Source of the DNA: Cytophagales bacterium
Lineage (GTDB): Bacteria > Bacteroidota > Bacteroidia > Cytophagales > Bernardetiaceae
Length of the DNA: 64,000 nt
Direction: 5' to 3'
Assembly: GCA_013299045.1 (NCBI GenBank)
Contig: JAAFJX010000006.1
Coordinates: forward strand, 62,001 to 126,000
Position numbers and translations under genes: made by a program. The notes under the pieces were generated by a model. That model ran no database searches. It was given only the letters and a program-made list of their open reading frames with translations, and was not told the origin of the DNA. Below, in pieces: positions 18,571 through 30,322 of the stretch (its first letter is position 1; every line of letters starts with the position of its first letter).

Positions 18571-19515
18571 TTAGGCTTGCTTTGAAGCGTAGGCCAATGC
18601 AGCTTCACGCACCCAGGCTCCCTCTTCGTGGGCTTTTTGGCGCGCCCGCATCCGTTGCTTGTTGCAAGGGCCATTACCGCGGATAACATGGTTAAATTCA
18701 GCCCAATCAATTTCACCAAAGGTGTAAGACTCAGTTTCTGGGTGAAACTTGAGTTTATCATCTGGAATGCGCAGACCCATAAATTCGGCCTGCGGTGCCA
18801 CCCTATCAACAAATTTTTGACGGAGCGTGTCGTTTGAGTCAGACTTAACTCGCCAAGCCATGAGGTCAGCGCTGTTGGGCGAGTTGTCATCAGGCGGGCC
18901 AAACATCATCAAAGAAGGCCACCACCAGCGGTTTAATGCGTCCTGAGCCATTTTTTTCTGCGCATCAGTCCCACTAGCGAGCGTGTTCATTATTTCAAAA
19001 CCTTGTCGCTGGTGAAAGCTCTCTTCCTTGCAAATGCGAACCATGGCGCGAGCGTAAGGCCCATAAGAGGCTTTTGTGAGCGCTACTTGATTGATGATAG
19101 CTGCGCCGTCCACCAACCAGCCTATTGCGCCTATGTCTGCCCAGCTGAGGGTAGGGTAATTGAAAATACTAGAGTACTTGGCCTTCCCGCTATTGAGCTG
19201 ATAAATAAGCTCTTCGCGCTCTATGCCTAAGGTTTCGGCAGCGCTATACAGATAGAGGCCGTGCCCTGCCTCGTCTTGCACCTTGGCCAAAAGAGCTGCT
19301 TTGCGACGTAAAGACGGAGCGCGAGTAATCCAGTTGCCTTCTGGCAGCATACCTACGATTTCGGAATGTGCGTGTTGCGACATCATGCGAATCAGTTGCT
19401 TGCGATAACGTTCTGGCATCCAGTCTTTAGGCTCTATTTTTTCGCCTGCGTCTATACGTGCTTGAAAGGCTTTTTCTTTGGCCAATTCTTTTTCGTCTTG
19501 TACTTGAACCTGCAT
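18571..19515 (-). CDS. paaA: 1,2-phenylacetyl-CoA epoxidase, catalytic subunit
   Basis: A 314-residue protein matching PaaA, the diiron catalytic subunit of the PaaABCE multicomponent oxygenase that epoxidises phenylacetyl-CoA. The expected ferritin-like diiron ligands are visible in [15 protein letters not shown] and [13 protein letters not shown], and the [13 protein letters not shown] and NGPCNKQRM segments are typical. Normally paaA is followed by paaB, C, D and E; here it is followed by an unrelated outer-membrane gene and preceded by a repeat-rich spacer, so it is separated from its partners. Full length and intact. No clear promoter was found upstream. Confidence 0.93.
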   Translation of the reverse strand: MQVQVQDEKELAKEKAFQARIDAGEKIEPKDWMPERYRKQLIRMMSQHAHSEIVGMLPEGNWITRAPSLRRKAALLAKVQDEAGHGLYLYSAAETLGIEREELIYQLNSGKAKYSSIFNYPTLSWADIGAIGWLVDGAAIINQVALTKASYGPYARAMVRICKEESFHQRQGFEIMNTLASGTDAQKKMAQDALNRWWWPSLMMFGPPDDNSPNSADLMAWRVKSDSNDTLRQKFVDRVAPQAEFMGLRIPDDKLKFHPETESYTFGEIDWAEFNHVIRGNGPCNKQRMRARQKAHEEGAWVREAALAYASKQA

Positions 19516-20316
19516 AGTTTATCGTTTTTTTGTAATTGCGTTGCTAAGTTATGGTGTTCCGATTTATAAAGCAAATTGTAAAGAACTTTTGTTTTAAAAA
19601 AGGCGTTATTTCTGGGGTCAGCGCAAAATCATAATTCACATTTTTTTTGATACGTTTTGCATGAATAAAAAATGATTGACTTTGGTTCAGGCTGTGCATA
19701 GGCTTCCTCGGCATTCGCAGGTCTTTTGCGTGGTACGTGGCAGGCTTGAAAGATGGAATATAGGCTTTGCACCGCTGGTTACTTTTGAACTGCATTTAAA
19801 ATTTCTTAAGTTTTAGGCTATTCGGTCAGAAAATTGGCAAAACTCAAGGTTTCTCGCGGCCTGTTATGCCTCTCATCAGACAAAAGCAAATGCCTCAAAT
19901 CTCAGAGGGTGAGATTTTCTGTGCAAAAAAATGTCTTGTAAAAATATCCAACCAAAGAAAAAATATTTGCAGTTTTTGATAAAAAAAGTAACTAGAAATC
20001 TTGAGTGTGCGTCTAAAACACCAAATCATTAAGAATCAATTTGTAAGATATGCCAATAAAGCCTTTTTAAGGGACAATCCTGTAGAGTGTTTCTTGGATT
20101 ATTAAGCCTTATTTCTGTCAATTATAAAGAGAGATACAGTGCTTTTACGCAATATTGAAGCATAATTCATTTCATATCCGCCAATTTTTAGGGTTTTACT
20201 GCACGGTTTGCATTATTTTTGATAACTTTGCGCCAAAACAGAAACAAAGAGGAGTTTACTTATGTATATTGGGTCAATTAGGCTTTGTTTTTTTGCAGAA
20301 CCTACTCAAGAAATTT
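19516..20316. other. 800-bp intergenic region with a degenerate mobile repeat
   Basis: No gene is supported. The part 19797-20080 is a mobile-repeat copy (separate entry). The part 20081-20316 is the aspS leader, with a -7 element TAACTTTG at 20223-20230 but no clear -33 TTG. The part 19516-19796 holds nothing recognisable. Confidence 0.6.
19797..20080 (+). repeat. Degenerate copy of the ~470-bp mobile repeat
   Basis: Bases ~19800-19950 align with 41225-41370 (plus strand) and with the reverse complement of the 45419-45884 element: shared blocks include TTGGCAAAACTCAAG-like sequence, CATCAGACAAAAGC and CAGAGGGTGAGATTT. The central stem region is missing or unrecognisable, and the copy ends with the family terminus TTTTTAAGGGACAA at about 20065-20078. 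Same orientation as the copy at 41150. Confidence 0.7.
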
Positions 20317-22080
20317 ATGTATAGAACCCATAATTGCGGCGAGCTTCGTTTAACACACCTTAACCAAAAAGTGGTTTTGAGTGGCTGGGTGCGCCGTGTA
20401 CGCAACGCTGGCGGAATTATCTGGATTGACCTACGCGACCGCTACGGCATTACGCAACTCATTATGGAAGAGCAATATACCACGCCTGAGCTTATACAAG
20501 TAGCTAAAAGTTTAGGTCGTGAATTTGTCATTCAGACGGAAGGGCTTGTCATTGAGCGGACATCAAAAAACCCTAAAATTCCTACAGGAGATGTAGAGGT
20601 TAAGGTAAGTAAAATAAAAATTTTGAACGAATCCAAACTGCCTCCGTTTCTTATCGAGGACGAAACCGATGGTGGCGAGGAGCTACGTATGCAGTACCGC
20701 TACTTAGATTTGAGGCGCAGCGTGGTGCAACAGAACCTCATCATGCGGCACAAGGTAGCCCAAGAGGTAAGAGCCTACATGAATAGTCAGGCCTTTTTGG
20801 AAATAGAAACGCCTGTATTGCTCAAATCCACTCCTGAAGGTGCAAGAGATTTTGTCGTTCCATCTCGTATGCACGCGGGCGAGTTCTATGCGTTGCCACA
20901 GTCGCCCCAAATCCTCAAACAACTCTTAATGGTGTCAGGCTATGACCGTTATTATCAGATTGTCAAATGCTTCCGGGACGAAGACCTCCGCGCAGACCGC
21001 CAGCCAGAGTTTACGCAAATAGACTGCGAAATGTCTTTTGTGAGTCAAGATGATGTTTTGACCATGTTTGAAGGACTCATCAAGCACGTTTTTAAGGCGA
21101 TTAAGCAAGTAGATTTGCCTAATTTCCAGCGCATGACCTTTGCTGATGCCATGCAGAATTATGGTTCTGATAAACCTGATTTGCGTTTCGGAATGTCATT
21201 CAAGTATTTGACTGAACTCGCCAAAAACAAAGGTTTTAAAGTGTTTGATGAGGCAGAAGCCATTGTTGGAATTTCGGTAGATGGCGGAGCCGAATTCACG
21301 CGCAAGCAAACTGACGAGCTGACGCTTTTTGTACAACGCCCACAGGTAGGTGCAAAAGGTTTGGTATGGGTGCGTTATGCCACAGACGGCACCCTAAAAT
21401 CTTCAGTGGATAAGTTTTTTACTACAGAGCAACTCAAAGAATGGGCAGGCCTTTTTGGCGCAAAACCAGGAGATATGCTTTTGATACTGGCTGGTGGCCT
21501 CAATTCTACACGCAAAGCACTCTGTGAGCTGCGTTTAGAAGTAGGCAATAGGCTCAATTTGCGCTCCAAAGATGTTTTCAAGCCACTTTGGGTCGTGGAT
21601 TTCCCCATGTTTGATGTGGACGAAGAGACTGGCGCATGTGCCTCTATGCACCACCCATTTACGTCCCCGCTCTGGGAAGATTTTGACAAAATAGAAACCG
21701 AGCCTGCTTCAGTACGCTCTTCGGGTTATGATATGGTCATGAACGGAGTAGAACTTGGTGGTGGCTCTATCCGTATTCATTCCAAGGAGGTACAGCGCAA
21801 AATATTCCGTATATTGGGTTTGAGCGAAGAAGAACTCCAAATGCAGTTTGGCTTTTTGCTAGAAGCCCTAGACTATGGCGCACCACCACACGGCGGCATC
21901 GCTTTTGGTTTAGACCGTCTTTGTACTATGCTTGGCGGCTTGGACTCTATCCGCGAGTTCATTGCCTTCCCCAAAAACAACGCTGGCCGCGATGTGATGA
22001 TGCAGTCGCCGTCTTTGCTTTCAGATGCCCAACTCAAAGAACTGTACCTGCGTATAGAAGCCGAAAAGGTAAGCAAATAG
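20317..22080 (+). CDS. aspS: Aspartyl-tRNA synthetase
   Basis: A 587-residue class II aminoacyl-tRNA synthetase charging tRNA-Asp. Order: OB-fold anticodon-binding domain (residues ~1-105, [11 protein letters not shown]), catalytic core with motif 2 ([18 protein letters not shown]), a bacterial GAD insertion (~290-410), and motif 3 ([10 protein letters not shown]) near the C-terminus. Length is typical of bacterial AspRS. ATG 20317 ([15 protein letters not shown]) is the family start; an in-frame extension to 20155 overlaps the TAACTTTG promoter element. A hairpin terminator follows. Whether it is a discriminating or non-discriminating enzyme cannot be told safely from the sequence. Confidence 0.97.
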   Translation: MYRTHNCGELRLTHLNQKVVLSGWVRRVRNAGGIIWIDLRDRYGITQLIMEEQYTTPELIQVAKSLGREFVIQTEGLVIERTSKNPKIPTGDVEVKVSKIKILNESKLPPFLIEDETDGGEELRMQYRYLDLRRSVVQQNLIMRHKVAQEVRAYMNSQAFLEIETPVLLKSTPEGARDFVVPSRMHAGEFYALPQSPQILKQLLMVSGYDRYYQIVKCFRDEDLRADRQPEFTQIDCEMSFVSQDDVLTMFEGLIKHVFKAIKQVDLPNFQRMTFADAMQNYGSDKPDLRFGMSFKYLTELAKNKGFKVFDEAEAIVGISVDGGAEFTRKQTDELTLFVQRPQVGAKGLVWVRYATDGTLKSSVDKFFTTEQLKEWAGLFGAKPGDMLLILAGGLNSTRKALCELRLEVGNRLNLRSKDVFKPLWVVDFPMFDVDEETGACASMHHPFTSPLWEDFDKIETEPASVRSSGYDMVMNGVELGGGSIRIHSKEVQRKIFRILGLSEEELQMQFGFLLEALDYGAPPHGGIAFGLDRLCTMLGGLDSIREFIAFPKNNAGRDVMMQSPSLLSDAQLKELYLRIEAEKVSK

Positions 22081-22089
22081 GCGCACAAG

Positions 22090-22125
22090 AAGGCAGAAGC
22101 AGTCATTTTGGTACTTCTGCCTTTT
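22090..22125 (+). terminator. Rho-independent terminator of aspS
   Basis: Stem AAGGCAGAAG / CTTCTGCCTT with a loop of about 14 bases, then TTTT. Confidence 0.7.
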
Positions 22126-22229
22126 GCTACAAACAAAAAATACGATTTTATACCCCTTATTTTTTTGGAAAGCAGTCATAAAAATTGCTTTCTTTGCAAT
22201 GAAACTAAAAAAGCTAAAAGGCATTGGCA

Positions 22230-23489
22230 ATGGCTCTAATAGAAATTTGCTTACCCAAAATCGGCGAAAGCGTCAATGAAGCAAAAGTCATTAATTGGCT
22301 CAAGAAAGTAGGAGACTACGTCAAACCCAACGAGGTAGTGCTTGAGGTAGCTACCGACAAGGTAGATTCTGAAGTAGTAGCCGAGCACGAAGGATATGTT
22401 GAAGCCTTGCTCTGTGTGGTGGGCGATACTGTTACGACTGGCCAAGCTCTTATGCGCCTAACCCCCCCAAAAGCAGAAAATGCGCCCCAAAGCCCAAAAG
22501 ACGCGCCAATAGCTTCACTGCCAGATAGCAGCAATGGCGCTAAATCCAAAGATAAAGGGCGCTTTTATTCTCCACTGGTGCGTGCCATCGCCGAAAAAGA
22601 ACAAATATCAAGCCTAGAGCTTGCGAACCTAGAAGGCTCTGGTCAAGATAAGCGCCTAACTAAGAGCGACTTGATAAACTTTTTGGCTATGCGCAAAGCT
22701 GATTTAGAGTCAGTTGTTGTGCCTAAAGCCACCTCCGTGTCTACACCCACGAGTAAAGCAAACGCACCACTTGCCATGCACGGCGACGAGCTGATAGAAA
22801 TGGACAGAATGCGTAAGCTCATTGCAGACCACATGGTGCAGTCCAAACAGACTTCGCCACACGTAACGGCCTTTTCGGAAGCAGATTTAACCAATTTGGT
22901 AAACTGGCGCGAGGCTATAAAAAGTAACTTCGAAACAATACACAACGAGAAACTAACCTTTACGCCCATTTTTTTGGAGGCCATTGTCAAGGCTATTAAA
23001 GACTTTCCCCTCATCAATGCCTCTGTGGACGGCTATAACATCATCAAGCGTAAACAAGTGAATATTGGCATGGCTGCGGCTTTGCCTAATGGCAACTTGA
23101 TAGTGCCAGTCATAAAAAATGCTGATGAACTGAACCTTGTAGGCTTGGCTAAACGGGTAAATCAACTAGCCGACAAAGCACGAAAAGGTTTACTCAAGCC
23201 AGACGATATTCAAGGCGGCACTTTTACACTCTCCAACGTGGGTGCATTTGGCAACATCATGGGTACGCCCATTATCAATCAACCACAAGTAGCTATTTTA
23301 GCAACAGGAATTATCAAAAAACGCCCCAGTGTCATCAAAACAGCACATGGCTACAGTTTAGGTATTGCCGATGTCATGTATCTGTCTCTTTCGTTTGACC
23401 ATCGTGTGGTAGATGGTGCTCTAGGTGGACGTTTTGTAAGCCGCGTGGCAGAGTATCTTGAAAACTTTGATATGAACAGAAGCATTTAA
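22230..23489 (+). CDS. 2-oxoacid dehydrogenase E2 (dihydrolipoamide acyltransferase)
   Basis: A 419-residue E2 core enzyme that carries acyl groups on a lipoyl arm to CoA. Domains: one lipoyl domain (1-78, lipoylated Lys44 in EVATDKVDSE), a Pro/Ala/Ser linker, a peripheral-subunit-binding domain (~112-151, YSPLVRAIAEKE), a second linker, and the catalytic domain with SFDHRVVDGALGG near the C-terminus. Substrate (pyruvate, branched-chain or 2-oxoglutarate) is not decided by sequence; the fused E1 at 28190 is of the branched-chain/pyruvate type and is a likely partner, though four genes separate them. ATG 22230 is chosen over a TTG two codons upstream. Confidence 0.9.
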   Translation: MALIEICLPKIGESVNEAKVINWLKKVGDYVKPNEVVLEVATDKVDSEVVAEHEGYVEALLCVVGDTVTTGQALMRLTPPKAENAPQSPKDAPIASLPDSSNGAKSKDKGRFYSPLVRAIAEKEQISSLELANLEGSGQDKRLTKSDLINFLAMRKADLESVVVPKATSVSTPTSKANAPLAMHGDELIEMDRMRKLIADHMVQSKQTSPHVTAFSEADLTNLVNWREAIKSNFETIHNEKLTFTPIFLEAIVKAIKDFPLINASVDGYNIIKRKQVNIGMAAALPNGNLIVPVIKNADELNLVGLAKRVNQLADKARKGLLKPDDIQGGTFTLSNVGAFGNIMGTPIINQPQVAILATGIIKKRPSVIKTAHGYSLGIADVMYLSLSFDHRVVDGALGGRFVSRVAEYLENFDMNRSI

Positions 23490-23679
23490 CTCAGCAATGA
23501 TATACTTCATCTTAGGTGCTGCTATTGTATCCCTCTTTGCTGTATAAGAACCCAGAAGCATAATTTTATAAGACTCCGCCATAAAAAAGATAAAATAAGT
23601 GCCATTTTTCTGAAATAAACAAATTATATTTGGCTCGTTCATTCCGTAAATTACGTTTTTACAGCTAAATATCAGCACT

Positions 23680-25065
23680 TTGACTCTTATCAAATCCATT
23701 TCTGGCATACGTGGTACAATAGGCGGGCGTGAAGGCGAGGCGCTCACCCCACTCGATGTAGTGAAATTTTCGGCAGCCTACGGTGTTTGGGCTTTGAGCA
23801 AAAGCGATAGAAAAAAGATTATACTTGGACGTGATGCACGTGTATCTGGAGCATGGGTTTCTTCTTTAGTATCGGCTACGCTTGTTGCTTTGGGCATAGA
23901 AGTGATTGATGCAGGTTTAGCGACTACGCCTACCGTTGAAATGGCCGTTAAGTATGAAAATGCTGCAGGAGGAATTATTCTCACAGCCAGCCACAATCCT
24001 GGAAACTGGAATGCACTCAAACTATTGAATGCCAATGGCGAATTTATTTCAGCAGAAGAAGGACAATACATTTTAGATTTGGCTGAAAGTGGCCAAATAG
24101 AATTTGCTAAGGTCAGCCAACAAGGAAGCTATGCAACCAATTTCACTTTTTTACAGAGGCATATTGCGGATATTCTTGCGCATCCACTGGTGGATAAGGC
24201 TGCCATTGAAGCCAAAAACTTCAGTATAGTGGTGGACGGTGTCAATTCTGTAGGTGGTGTAGCAGTACCTGCTTTGCTTAGTGCGTTGGGGGTCAAGCGT
24301 ATAGAAAAATTATACTGTGAACCTACTGGTGTGTTTCAGCATAATCCTGAACCTCTGCCCGAAAACCTCACACATATTTGCCAAACCTTAGAGAAGGGTA
24401 ATTTTCATTTGGGCATAGTAGTAGATCCAGACGTGGACAGACTGGCCTTGATATGCGAAGACGGTACGCCATTTGGCGAAGAATATACCCTTGTAGCGGT
24501 GGCAGACTATGTCTTGAGCAAGAAAGGAACAGGTAATACAGTTTCAAACTTATCGTCTACTCGGGCGCTCTCCGACATCACACAAAAGTATGGAGGTCAG
24601 TATTTTAGCTCGGCTGTAGGAGAAGTAAACGTCGTTAAAGCCATGAAAGCTAACAATGCCATTATAGGCGGTGAAGGCAACGGCGGAATCATAGTGCCTG
24701 AATTGCATTATGGGCGAGATGCACTCATTGGCATCGCCCTATTTCTGTCGCACCTAGCCAACTTCAAGGGTTCTGCCAATATGTTGCGCAACAAATACCC
24801 CAACTACTATATTTCCAAGAACAAGATTGAACTAACGCCACATATCAATACGGATTCTATTTTGCGCTCCATCAAAGAACGCTATAAAAATCAGCCTATA
24901 AACGACATTGATGGCGTTAGAATTGATTTTGGGAAAGAGTGGGTGCATTTGAGACGCTCCAATACTGAACCTATCATTCGCATTTATTCGGAGTCTGAGT
25001 CAGAGGCCACAGCCAATCATCTGGCCCAAAAAATTATTTCCGACATAAGAGAAATCATTAAATAA
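23680..25065 (+). CDS. glmM: Phosphoglucosamine mutase / phosphomannomutase family protein
   Basis: A 461-residue alpha-D-phosphohexomutase. The phosphoserine loop TASHNPGNWN, the metal-binding DPDVDRLALI, the sugar-binding GEGNGGII and the phosphate-binding RRSNTEPIIRIY motifs are all present in order. In Bacteroidota this type is usually taken as GlmM, converting glucosamine-6-phosphate to glucosamine-1-phosphate for cell-wall synthesis; a mannose role is possible. The start is TTG at 23680: no ATG exists nearby and the N-terminus TLIKSISGIRGTIGG is the family start. A -7 element TATATTTG lies at 23625-23632. The serine hydrolase gene follows after 43 bp. Confidence 0.88.
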   Translation: MTLIKSISGIRGTIGGREGEALTPLDVVKFSAAYGVWALSKSDRKKIILGRDARVSGAWVSSLVSATLVALGIEVIDAGLATTPTVEMAVKYENAAGGIILTASHNPGNWNALKLLNANGEFISAEEGQYILDLAESGQIEFAKVSQQGSYATNFTFLQRHIADILAHPLVDKAAIEAKNFSIVVDGVNSVGGVAVPALLSALGVKRIEKLYCEPTGVFQHNPEPLPENLTHICQTLEKGNFHLGIVVDPDVDRLALICEDGTPFGEEYTLVAVADYVLSKKGTGNTVSNLSSTRALSDITQKYGGQYFSSAVGEVNVVKAMKANNAIIGGEGNGGIIVPELHYGRDALIGIALFLSHLANFKGSANMLRNKYPNYYISKNKIELTPHINTDSILRSIKERYKNQPINDIDGVRIDFGKEWVHLRRSNTEPIIRIYSESESEATANHLAQKIISDIREIIK

Positions 25066-25108
25066 TAGCTCCTTTTTGTAATAAAAAAAGCCATTTTTAA
25101 GTATTTTT

Positions 25109-26464
25109 ATGATGAAGTGGACTTCGCCCTTGGTAGCGGCGGCTTTTGTATTACTAATATTTTGCGCCATTTTACCCTTCCATGCAACCTTTTTGAGAGA
25201 AGAAGATTCTGAAATCGCTGATTATGATTTTTTAGACTCACTCCCCAAAAACAATGCGCCCACCATGCTGGAGCTAGATACCAGTTTCATTACTAGCACC
25301 AACTTAGCCCATGCGCCTGATGCCAACGTTAAGTACTTTGAATATCTACTCAAACGCTTTGTGCGTAAGGCGCGCGTGGCTGGGGCTTCGGTTTCAGTCA
25401 TGAAAAATGGACGTTTGGTGTATCAGCGTGGTTTTGGGTATGCCAACAAGGAAAAAAAAGAACGTATGACCCCGAACCATCTGCTCAGGGTAGCCAGTAT
25501 TTCAAAGTTACTGACCGCCACAGCCATCATGCAGTTGAAAGAACGTGGTCAGTTAAAACTCACCGACAAAGTTTTTGGCCCCAACGGCATTCTTAAAGGC
25601 GGCCCCTATGCCACCCGCCCCCGAGACCGTAGGCTCTATAAAATTACAGTAGCGCATTTGCTACAACACACTGCTGGCTGGGACAACGACGATGATAAAA
25701 ATGGAGATTTTATGTTTGATTTGCGTAAAATTTCTTGGAATACCCAAGACCCGCTGCCTTTACAGAAAGAAAGTATTGTTCTGTATGCTTTCAGACAGCG
25801 TCTTTATGCCTCACCCGGAAAAGAGTACAGCTATTCTAATTTTGGCTATTTTTTACTGGGTGAAATCATTTCACGAAAAAGCGGCATGAGCTACGAAAAA
25901 TTTGTTCGTGAGCAGATTCTCAAACCGACAGATATTGACCAATATTTTCATTTATCCAAAACACTGCCCGAACAAAAACATTCTTTAGAGGTCAGATACT
26001 ATGATTATCGCGGTGCAGACTACGTGCCGTCTTGCTTAGGTAAGGAGCAGTGGTTGCCGCGCCCTTATGCCTCGTTTGACCTCAGTTTAGTAGGTGCAGC
26101 TGGTGCATGGGCAGCCACGCCCAACGCGTTGCTCAAGCTTTTGTGCCGCCTAGACCCCGCCGATGCCTACCCTGACCTCCTGAGCAAAGAATCTATCGAG
26201 GAGATGACTGCCTCAAATGCAGCACTCAAAAAATATGCTTACGGGTGGTCGGCTGCCAACTATGCGGCCTGGTGGCGTACTGGTACACTTTCTGGCACAT
26301 CAGCCCTAATGGTTCGCAAACGAAATGGCATCTCCTACGTCATTTTGCTCAATACAGGCTCCGAACGAGGCTACAAATTTGCCAAAGACGTGCAGCAGCT
26401 CATGGAAAAGGCCATTCATTCCACACAGAACTGGGGTAACGTGGATTTATTCTATACCAAATGA
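25109..26464 (+). CDS. Serine hydrolase, class C beta-lactamase-like
   Basis: A 451-residue protein anchored or exported by an N-terminal hydrophobic segment (residues ~7-27). It has the penicillin-binding/beta-lactamase family motifs: SISK at 130-133 (nucleophile Ser130, Lys133), YSN in YSYSNFGYF, and WRTGTLSG in place of the usual KTG box. It resembles class C beta-lactamase-like esterases and peptidases rather than a proven resistance enzyme. The ~80-residue spacer between the membrane segment and the catalytic domain is low in features. It follows glmM by 43 bp and may be co-transcribed. Confidence 0.85.
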   Translation: MMKWTSPLVAAAFVLLIFCAILPFHATFLREEDSEIADYDFLDSLPKNNAPTMLELDTSFITSTNLAHAPDANVKYFEYLLKRFVRKARVAGASVSVMKNGRLVYQRGFGYANKEKKERMTPNHLLRVASISKLLTATAIMQLKERGQLKLTDKVFGPNGILKGGPYATRPRDRRLYKITVAHLLQHTAGWDNDDDKNGDFMFDLRKISWNTQDPLPLQKESIVLYAFRQRLYASPGKEYSYSNFGYFLLGEIISRKSGMSYEKFVREQILKPTDIDQYFHLSKTLPEQKHSLEVRYYDYRGADYVPSCLGKEQWLPRPYASFDLSLVGAAGAWAATPNALLKLLCRLDPADAYPDLLSKESIEEMTASNAALKKYAYGWSAANYAAWWRTGTLSGTSALMVRKRNGISYVILLNTGSERGYKFAKDVQQLMEKAIHSTQNWGNVDLFYTK

Positions 26465-26506
26465 AACCAATGCTTTAGTTTTATGTCTTGTAAACAGAAC
26501 ATTTAG

Positions 26507-27946
<1,440 letters not shown>

Positions 27947-28008
27947 TTGTCTCTGAAAAGACATTTAGCCGCATTACAGGTCAAGCATTATAGCAAGTTG
28001 TACTACAA

Positions 28009-28080
28009 GAGATTTTAAAGCCAAAATATTTATTTAATTCATTGATAACGAACGTTTTATATATATTTTCAGGAACGGGT
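28009..28080. repeat. Degenerate solo end of the mobile repeat
   Basis: GATTTTAAAG ... TTTAATTCATTGATAACGAACG ... TATATATTTTCAGGAAC resembles 2250-2320 and the right end of the 45419 element, with several mismatches including in the terminal GGGAC. Only one end is recognisable. It lies 110 bp before the E1 gene. Confidence 0.45.
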
Positions 28081-28128
28081 ATTCAGGACGGAATTGATGC
28101 CAGTTCTATTTCTAGGCACAGACTCCTC

Positions 28129-28157
28129 TTGAATAAGAGAAATATTTTATATCTTTG
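28129..28157 (+). promoter_or_regulatory. Bacteroidota-type promoter of the E1 gene
   Basis: TTG at 28129-28131, 18-bp spacer, TATCTTTG at 28150-28157; the ATG is at 28190. Confidence 0.6.
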
Positions 28158-28189
28158 CCACAAATTTCTGCAAAAGACTTTGTTTGAAC

Positions 28190-30211
28190 ATGGAAAATAC
28201 AACCGCTAACGCTGCTGAGCGCAAGTTACATATTCATTTTGATAGGCATAACTATTCCGAAGCCACACTTTTGGGCTTGTATCGTGCCCTGCTCGTACCA
28301 CGCCTCATAGAAGAAAAAATGCTTATTTTGCTGCGACAAGGCAGAATCAGTAAGTGGTTCTCGGGCATTGGGCAAGAGGCTATATCCGTGGGTGTGGCTG
28401 AAGCACTTGAAGCCGATGAGTATATGCTCCCGTTGCACCGCAATTTAGGACTTTTTACGAGCCGAAAACTCCCTTTAGACCGACTTTTTGCGCAATTTCA
28501 AGGCAAAACCTTAGGCTATACCAAAGGCCGCGACCGCTCTTTTCACTTTGGCACAAATGAGCATCACATTGTTGGCATGATTTCGCATTTAGGCCCCCAG
28601 CTCGGCGTAGCTGATGGCATTGCCTTAGCTAATTTGTTACAAAAAGCCCCGAAAGTAACTGTAGCCTTTACTGGTGATGGCGGCACTTCGGAGGGCGATT
28701 TCCATGAATCTTTGAATGTGGCAGCGGTTTGGAATCTGCCCGTAATTTTTGTTATAGAAAACAATGGCTATGGTCTTTCTACACCCAGCGACGAGCAGTT
28801 CAAGTGTAAACAATTTATAGACAAGGGTATAGGTTATGGCATGGAAGCTGTACAAGTAGATGGCAACAATATTCTTGAAGTGTATCATACTGTCCGCAAA
28901 TTGGCTGAAAATATGCGCAAAAAGCCGCGCCCTGTTATCTTGGAGGCTATGACTTTCCGTATGCGGGGGCACGAAGAGGCTTCGGGGACGAAGTATGTGC
29001 CGCAGCATTTGTTTGATATGTGGCAACAAAAAGACCCCATAGAAAATTACGAGTTGTTTTTGCAGTTAATTGGAATTCTTTCGGACGACGAAAACCAAAA
29101 GATGCGGGCAGATATTAAAGCTGAGATTGAAGACGGGCTAGAGAAAGCCTTTGCTTTTCCTTACCCTACTGCCTCTACTGAACTGGAAGTAGGCGATATG
29201 TATGCACCTTTCAATCAGATAGTTGTTAATCCTGCTTCAGAGGCTACTACGCCTAAGCGTTTGGTGGACGCGGTGTCGGACGGCCTACGGCAAAGTATGG
29301 CTAAATATGACAAAATGGTCATTATGGGGCAGGACGTGGCTGAGTATGGTGGTGTTTTTAAGGTTACACAAGGGTTTGTTGAGCAGTTTGGTAATGAGCG
29401 TGTTCGTAATACGCCTCTTTGTGAATCCGCAATTGTAGGAGCTGGTTTGGGTCTTGCCATCAAAGGCTGGAAGTCGGTGGTAGAGATGCAGTTCGCAGAC
29501 TTCGTTTCAGAGGCTATGACCCAGATTATCAACAATTTGGCAAAGATTCATTACCGCTGGGGCCAAAACGCCGATGTGGTGGTGCGTATGCCTACTGGTG
29601 CTGGTGTGGCGGCAGGACCGTTTCACTCACAATCCAACGAAGCGTGGTTTTTTCATACACCAGGACTCAAGGTGGTATATCCGAGCAATCCGGCTGATGC
29701 CAAAGGTTTGCTCTGTGCGGCCATAGAAGACCCAAATCCTGTTATTTTCTTTGAGCATAAAGCACTTTATAGAGCTGCAGAAGAGCCTGTTCCAAACGAT
29801 TACTATACCCTCCCACTTGGAAAGGCACGCTTACACACCACTGGCTCTGACCTCACGATTGTAACCTACGGTATGGCAGTTCATTGGGCAACCAAAGCCA
29901 TGAAGGGCATCACTGATTATAGCGCCGACATTGTGGATTTACGCACCCTGCTCCCTTGGGACAAAGAAACCGTTTTGGCTAGCGTGAAGAAAACCAATAA
30001 AGTGCTTGTTTGTCATGAAGACTGCCTAACTGGCGGCGTGGGCGCGGAAATTGCCGCTTGGATAGCTGAAAATGCGTTTCAGTATCTGGACGCACCCGTT
30101 ATGCGCGAGGGCAGTTTGGATTCTGCAGTACCATTTACTCCAAATCTGGAAGCTAACTTCCTGCCAGAACAGCGCATCAAATCAAAGATTGAGGAACTTT
30201 TGAGCTATTAA
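28190..30211 (+). CDS. 2-oxoacid dehydrogenase E1, alpha and beta subunits fused
   Basis: A 673-residue thiamine-diphosphate enzyme that decarboxylates a 2-oxoacid and passes the acyl group to the E2 lipoyl arm. The N-terminal ~325 residues are the alpha part (GQEAISVGVAEAL, HRNLG, and the ThDP motif GDGGTSEGDFHES ending in VIENN). The C-terminal ~330 are the beta part (GQDVAEYGGVFKVTQG, ESAIVGAGLGLA, FADF, PFHSQSNEAWF, LTGGVGAEIA). The fused arrangement is frequent in Bacteroidota and is usually labelled branched-chain or pyruvate dehydrogenase; the substrate is undecided. Its likely E2 is at 22230. ATG 28190 is preferred to TTG 28184. A strong terminator follows. Confidence 0.92.
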   Translation: MENTTANAAERKLHIHFDRHNYSEATLLGLYRALLVPRLIEEKMLILLRQGRISKWFSGIGQEAISVGVAEALEADEYMLPLHRNLGLFTSRKLPLDRLFAQFQGKTLGYTKGRDRSFHFGTNEHHIVGMISHLGPQLGVADGIALANLLQKAPKVTVAFTGDGGTSEGDFHESLNVAAVWNLPVIFVIENNGYGLSTPSDEQFKCKQFIDKGIGYGMEAVQVDGNNILEVYHTVRKLAENMRKKPRPVILEAMTFRMRGHEEASGTKYVPQHLFDMWQQKDPIENYELFLQLIGILSDDENQKMRADIKAEIEDGLEKAFAFPYPTASTELEVGDMYAPFNQIVVNPASEATTPKRLVDAVSDGLRQSMAKYDKMVIMGQDVAEYGGVFKVTQGFVEQFGNERVRNTPLCESAIVGAGLGLAIKGWKSVVEMQFADFVSEAMTQIINNLAKIHYRWGQNADVVVRMPTGAGVAAGPFHSQSNEAWFFHTPGLKVVYPSNPADAKGLLCAAIEDPNPVIFFEHKALYRAAEEPVPNDYYTLPLGKARLHTTGSDLTIVTYGMAVHWATKAMKGITDYSADIVDLRTLLPWDKETVLASVKKTNKVLVCHEDCLTGGVGAEIAAWIAENAFQYLDAPVMREGSLDSAVPFTPNLEANFLPEQRIKSKIEELLSY

Positions 30212-30237
30212 GACTTGAGTTTAAGGATAAAAAAAAG

Positions 30238-30281
30238 AACACCTGCAAGGTTCAAAAATAGCTTGCGGGTGTTTTTTTTTT
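30238..30281 (+). terminator. Rho-independent terminator of the E1 gene
   Basis: Stem AACACCTGCAAG / CTTGCGGGTGTT with an 11-base loop and about ten T residues. Confidence 0.9.
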
Positions 30282-30322
30282 CTAGAAACAATGAAACCGT
30301 TGTTTAAAAACAAACTCTTGAA

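Noticed and set aside
18480-18902. N-terminal extension of the 17454 gene to give a 482-residue protein
   Set aside because: The extension only reads paaA in another frame; a signal peptide and a consensus promoter sit at the ATG at 18479.
23498-23548. 16-codon hydrophobic ORF (MIYFILGAAIVSLFAV) after the E2 gene
   Set aside because: Too short to support, no promoter or conserved context visible.
25109-26464. Calling the serine hydrolase an antibiotic-resistance beta-lactamase
   Set aside because: Motifs fit the wider class C/esterase family, with RTG in place of KTG; resistance cannot be claimed from sequence.
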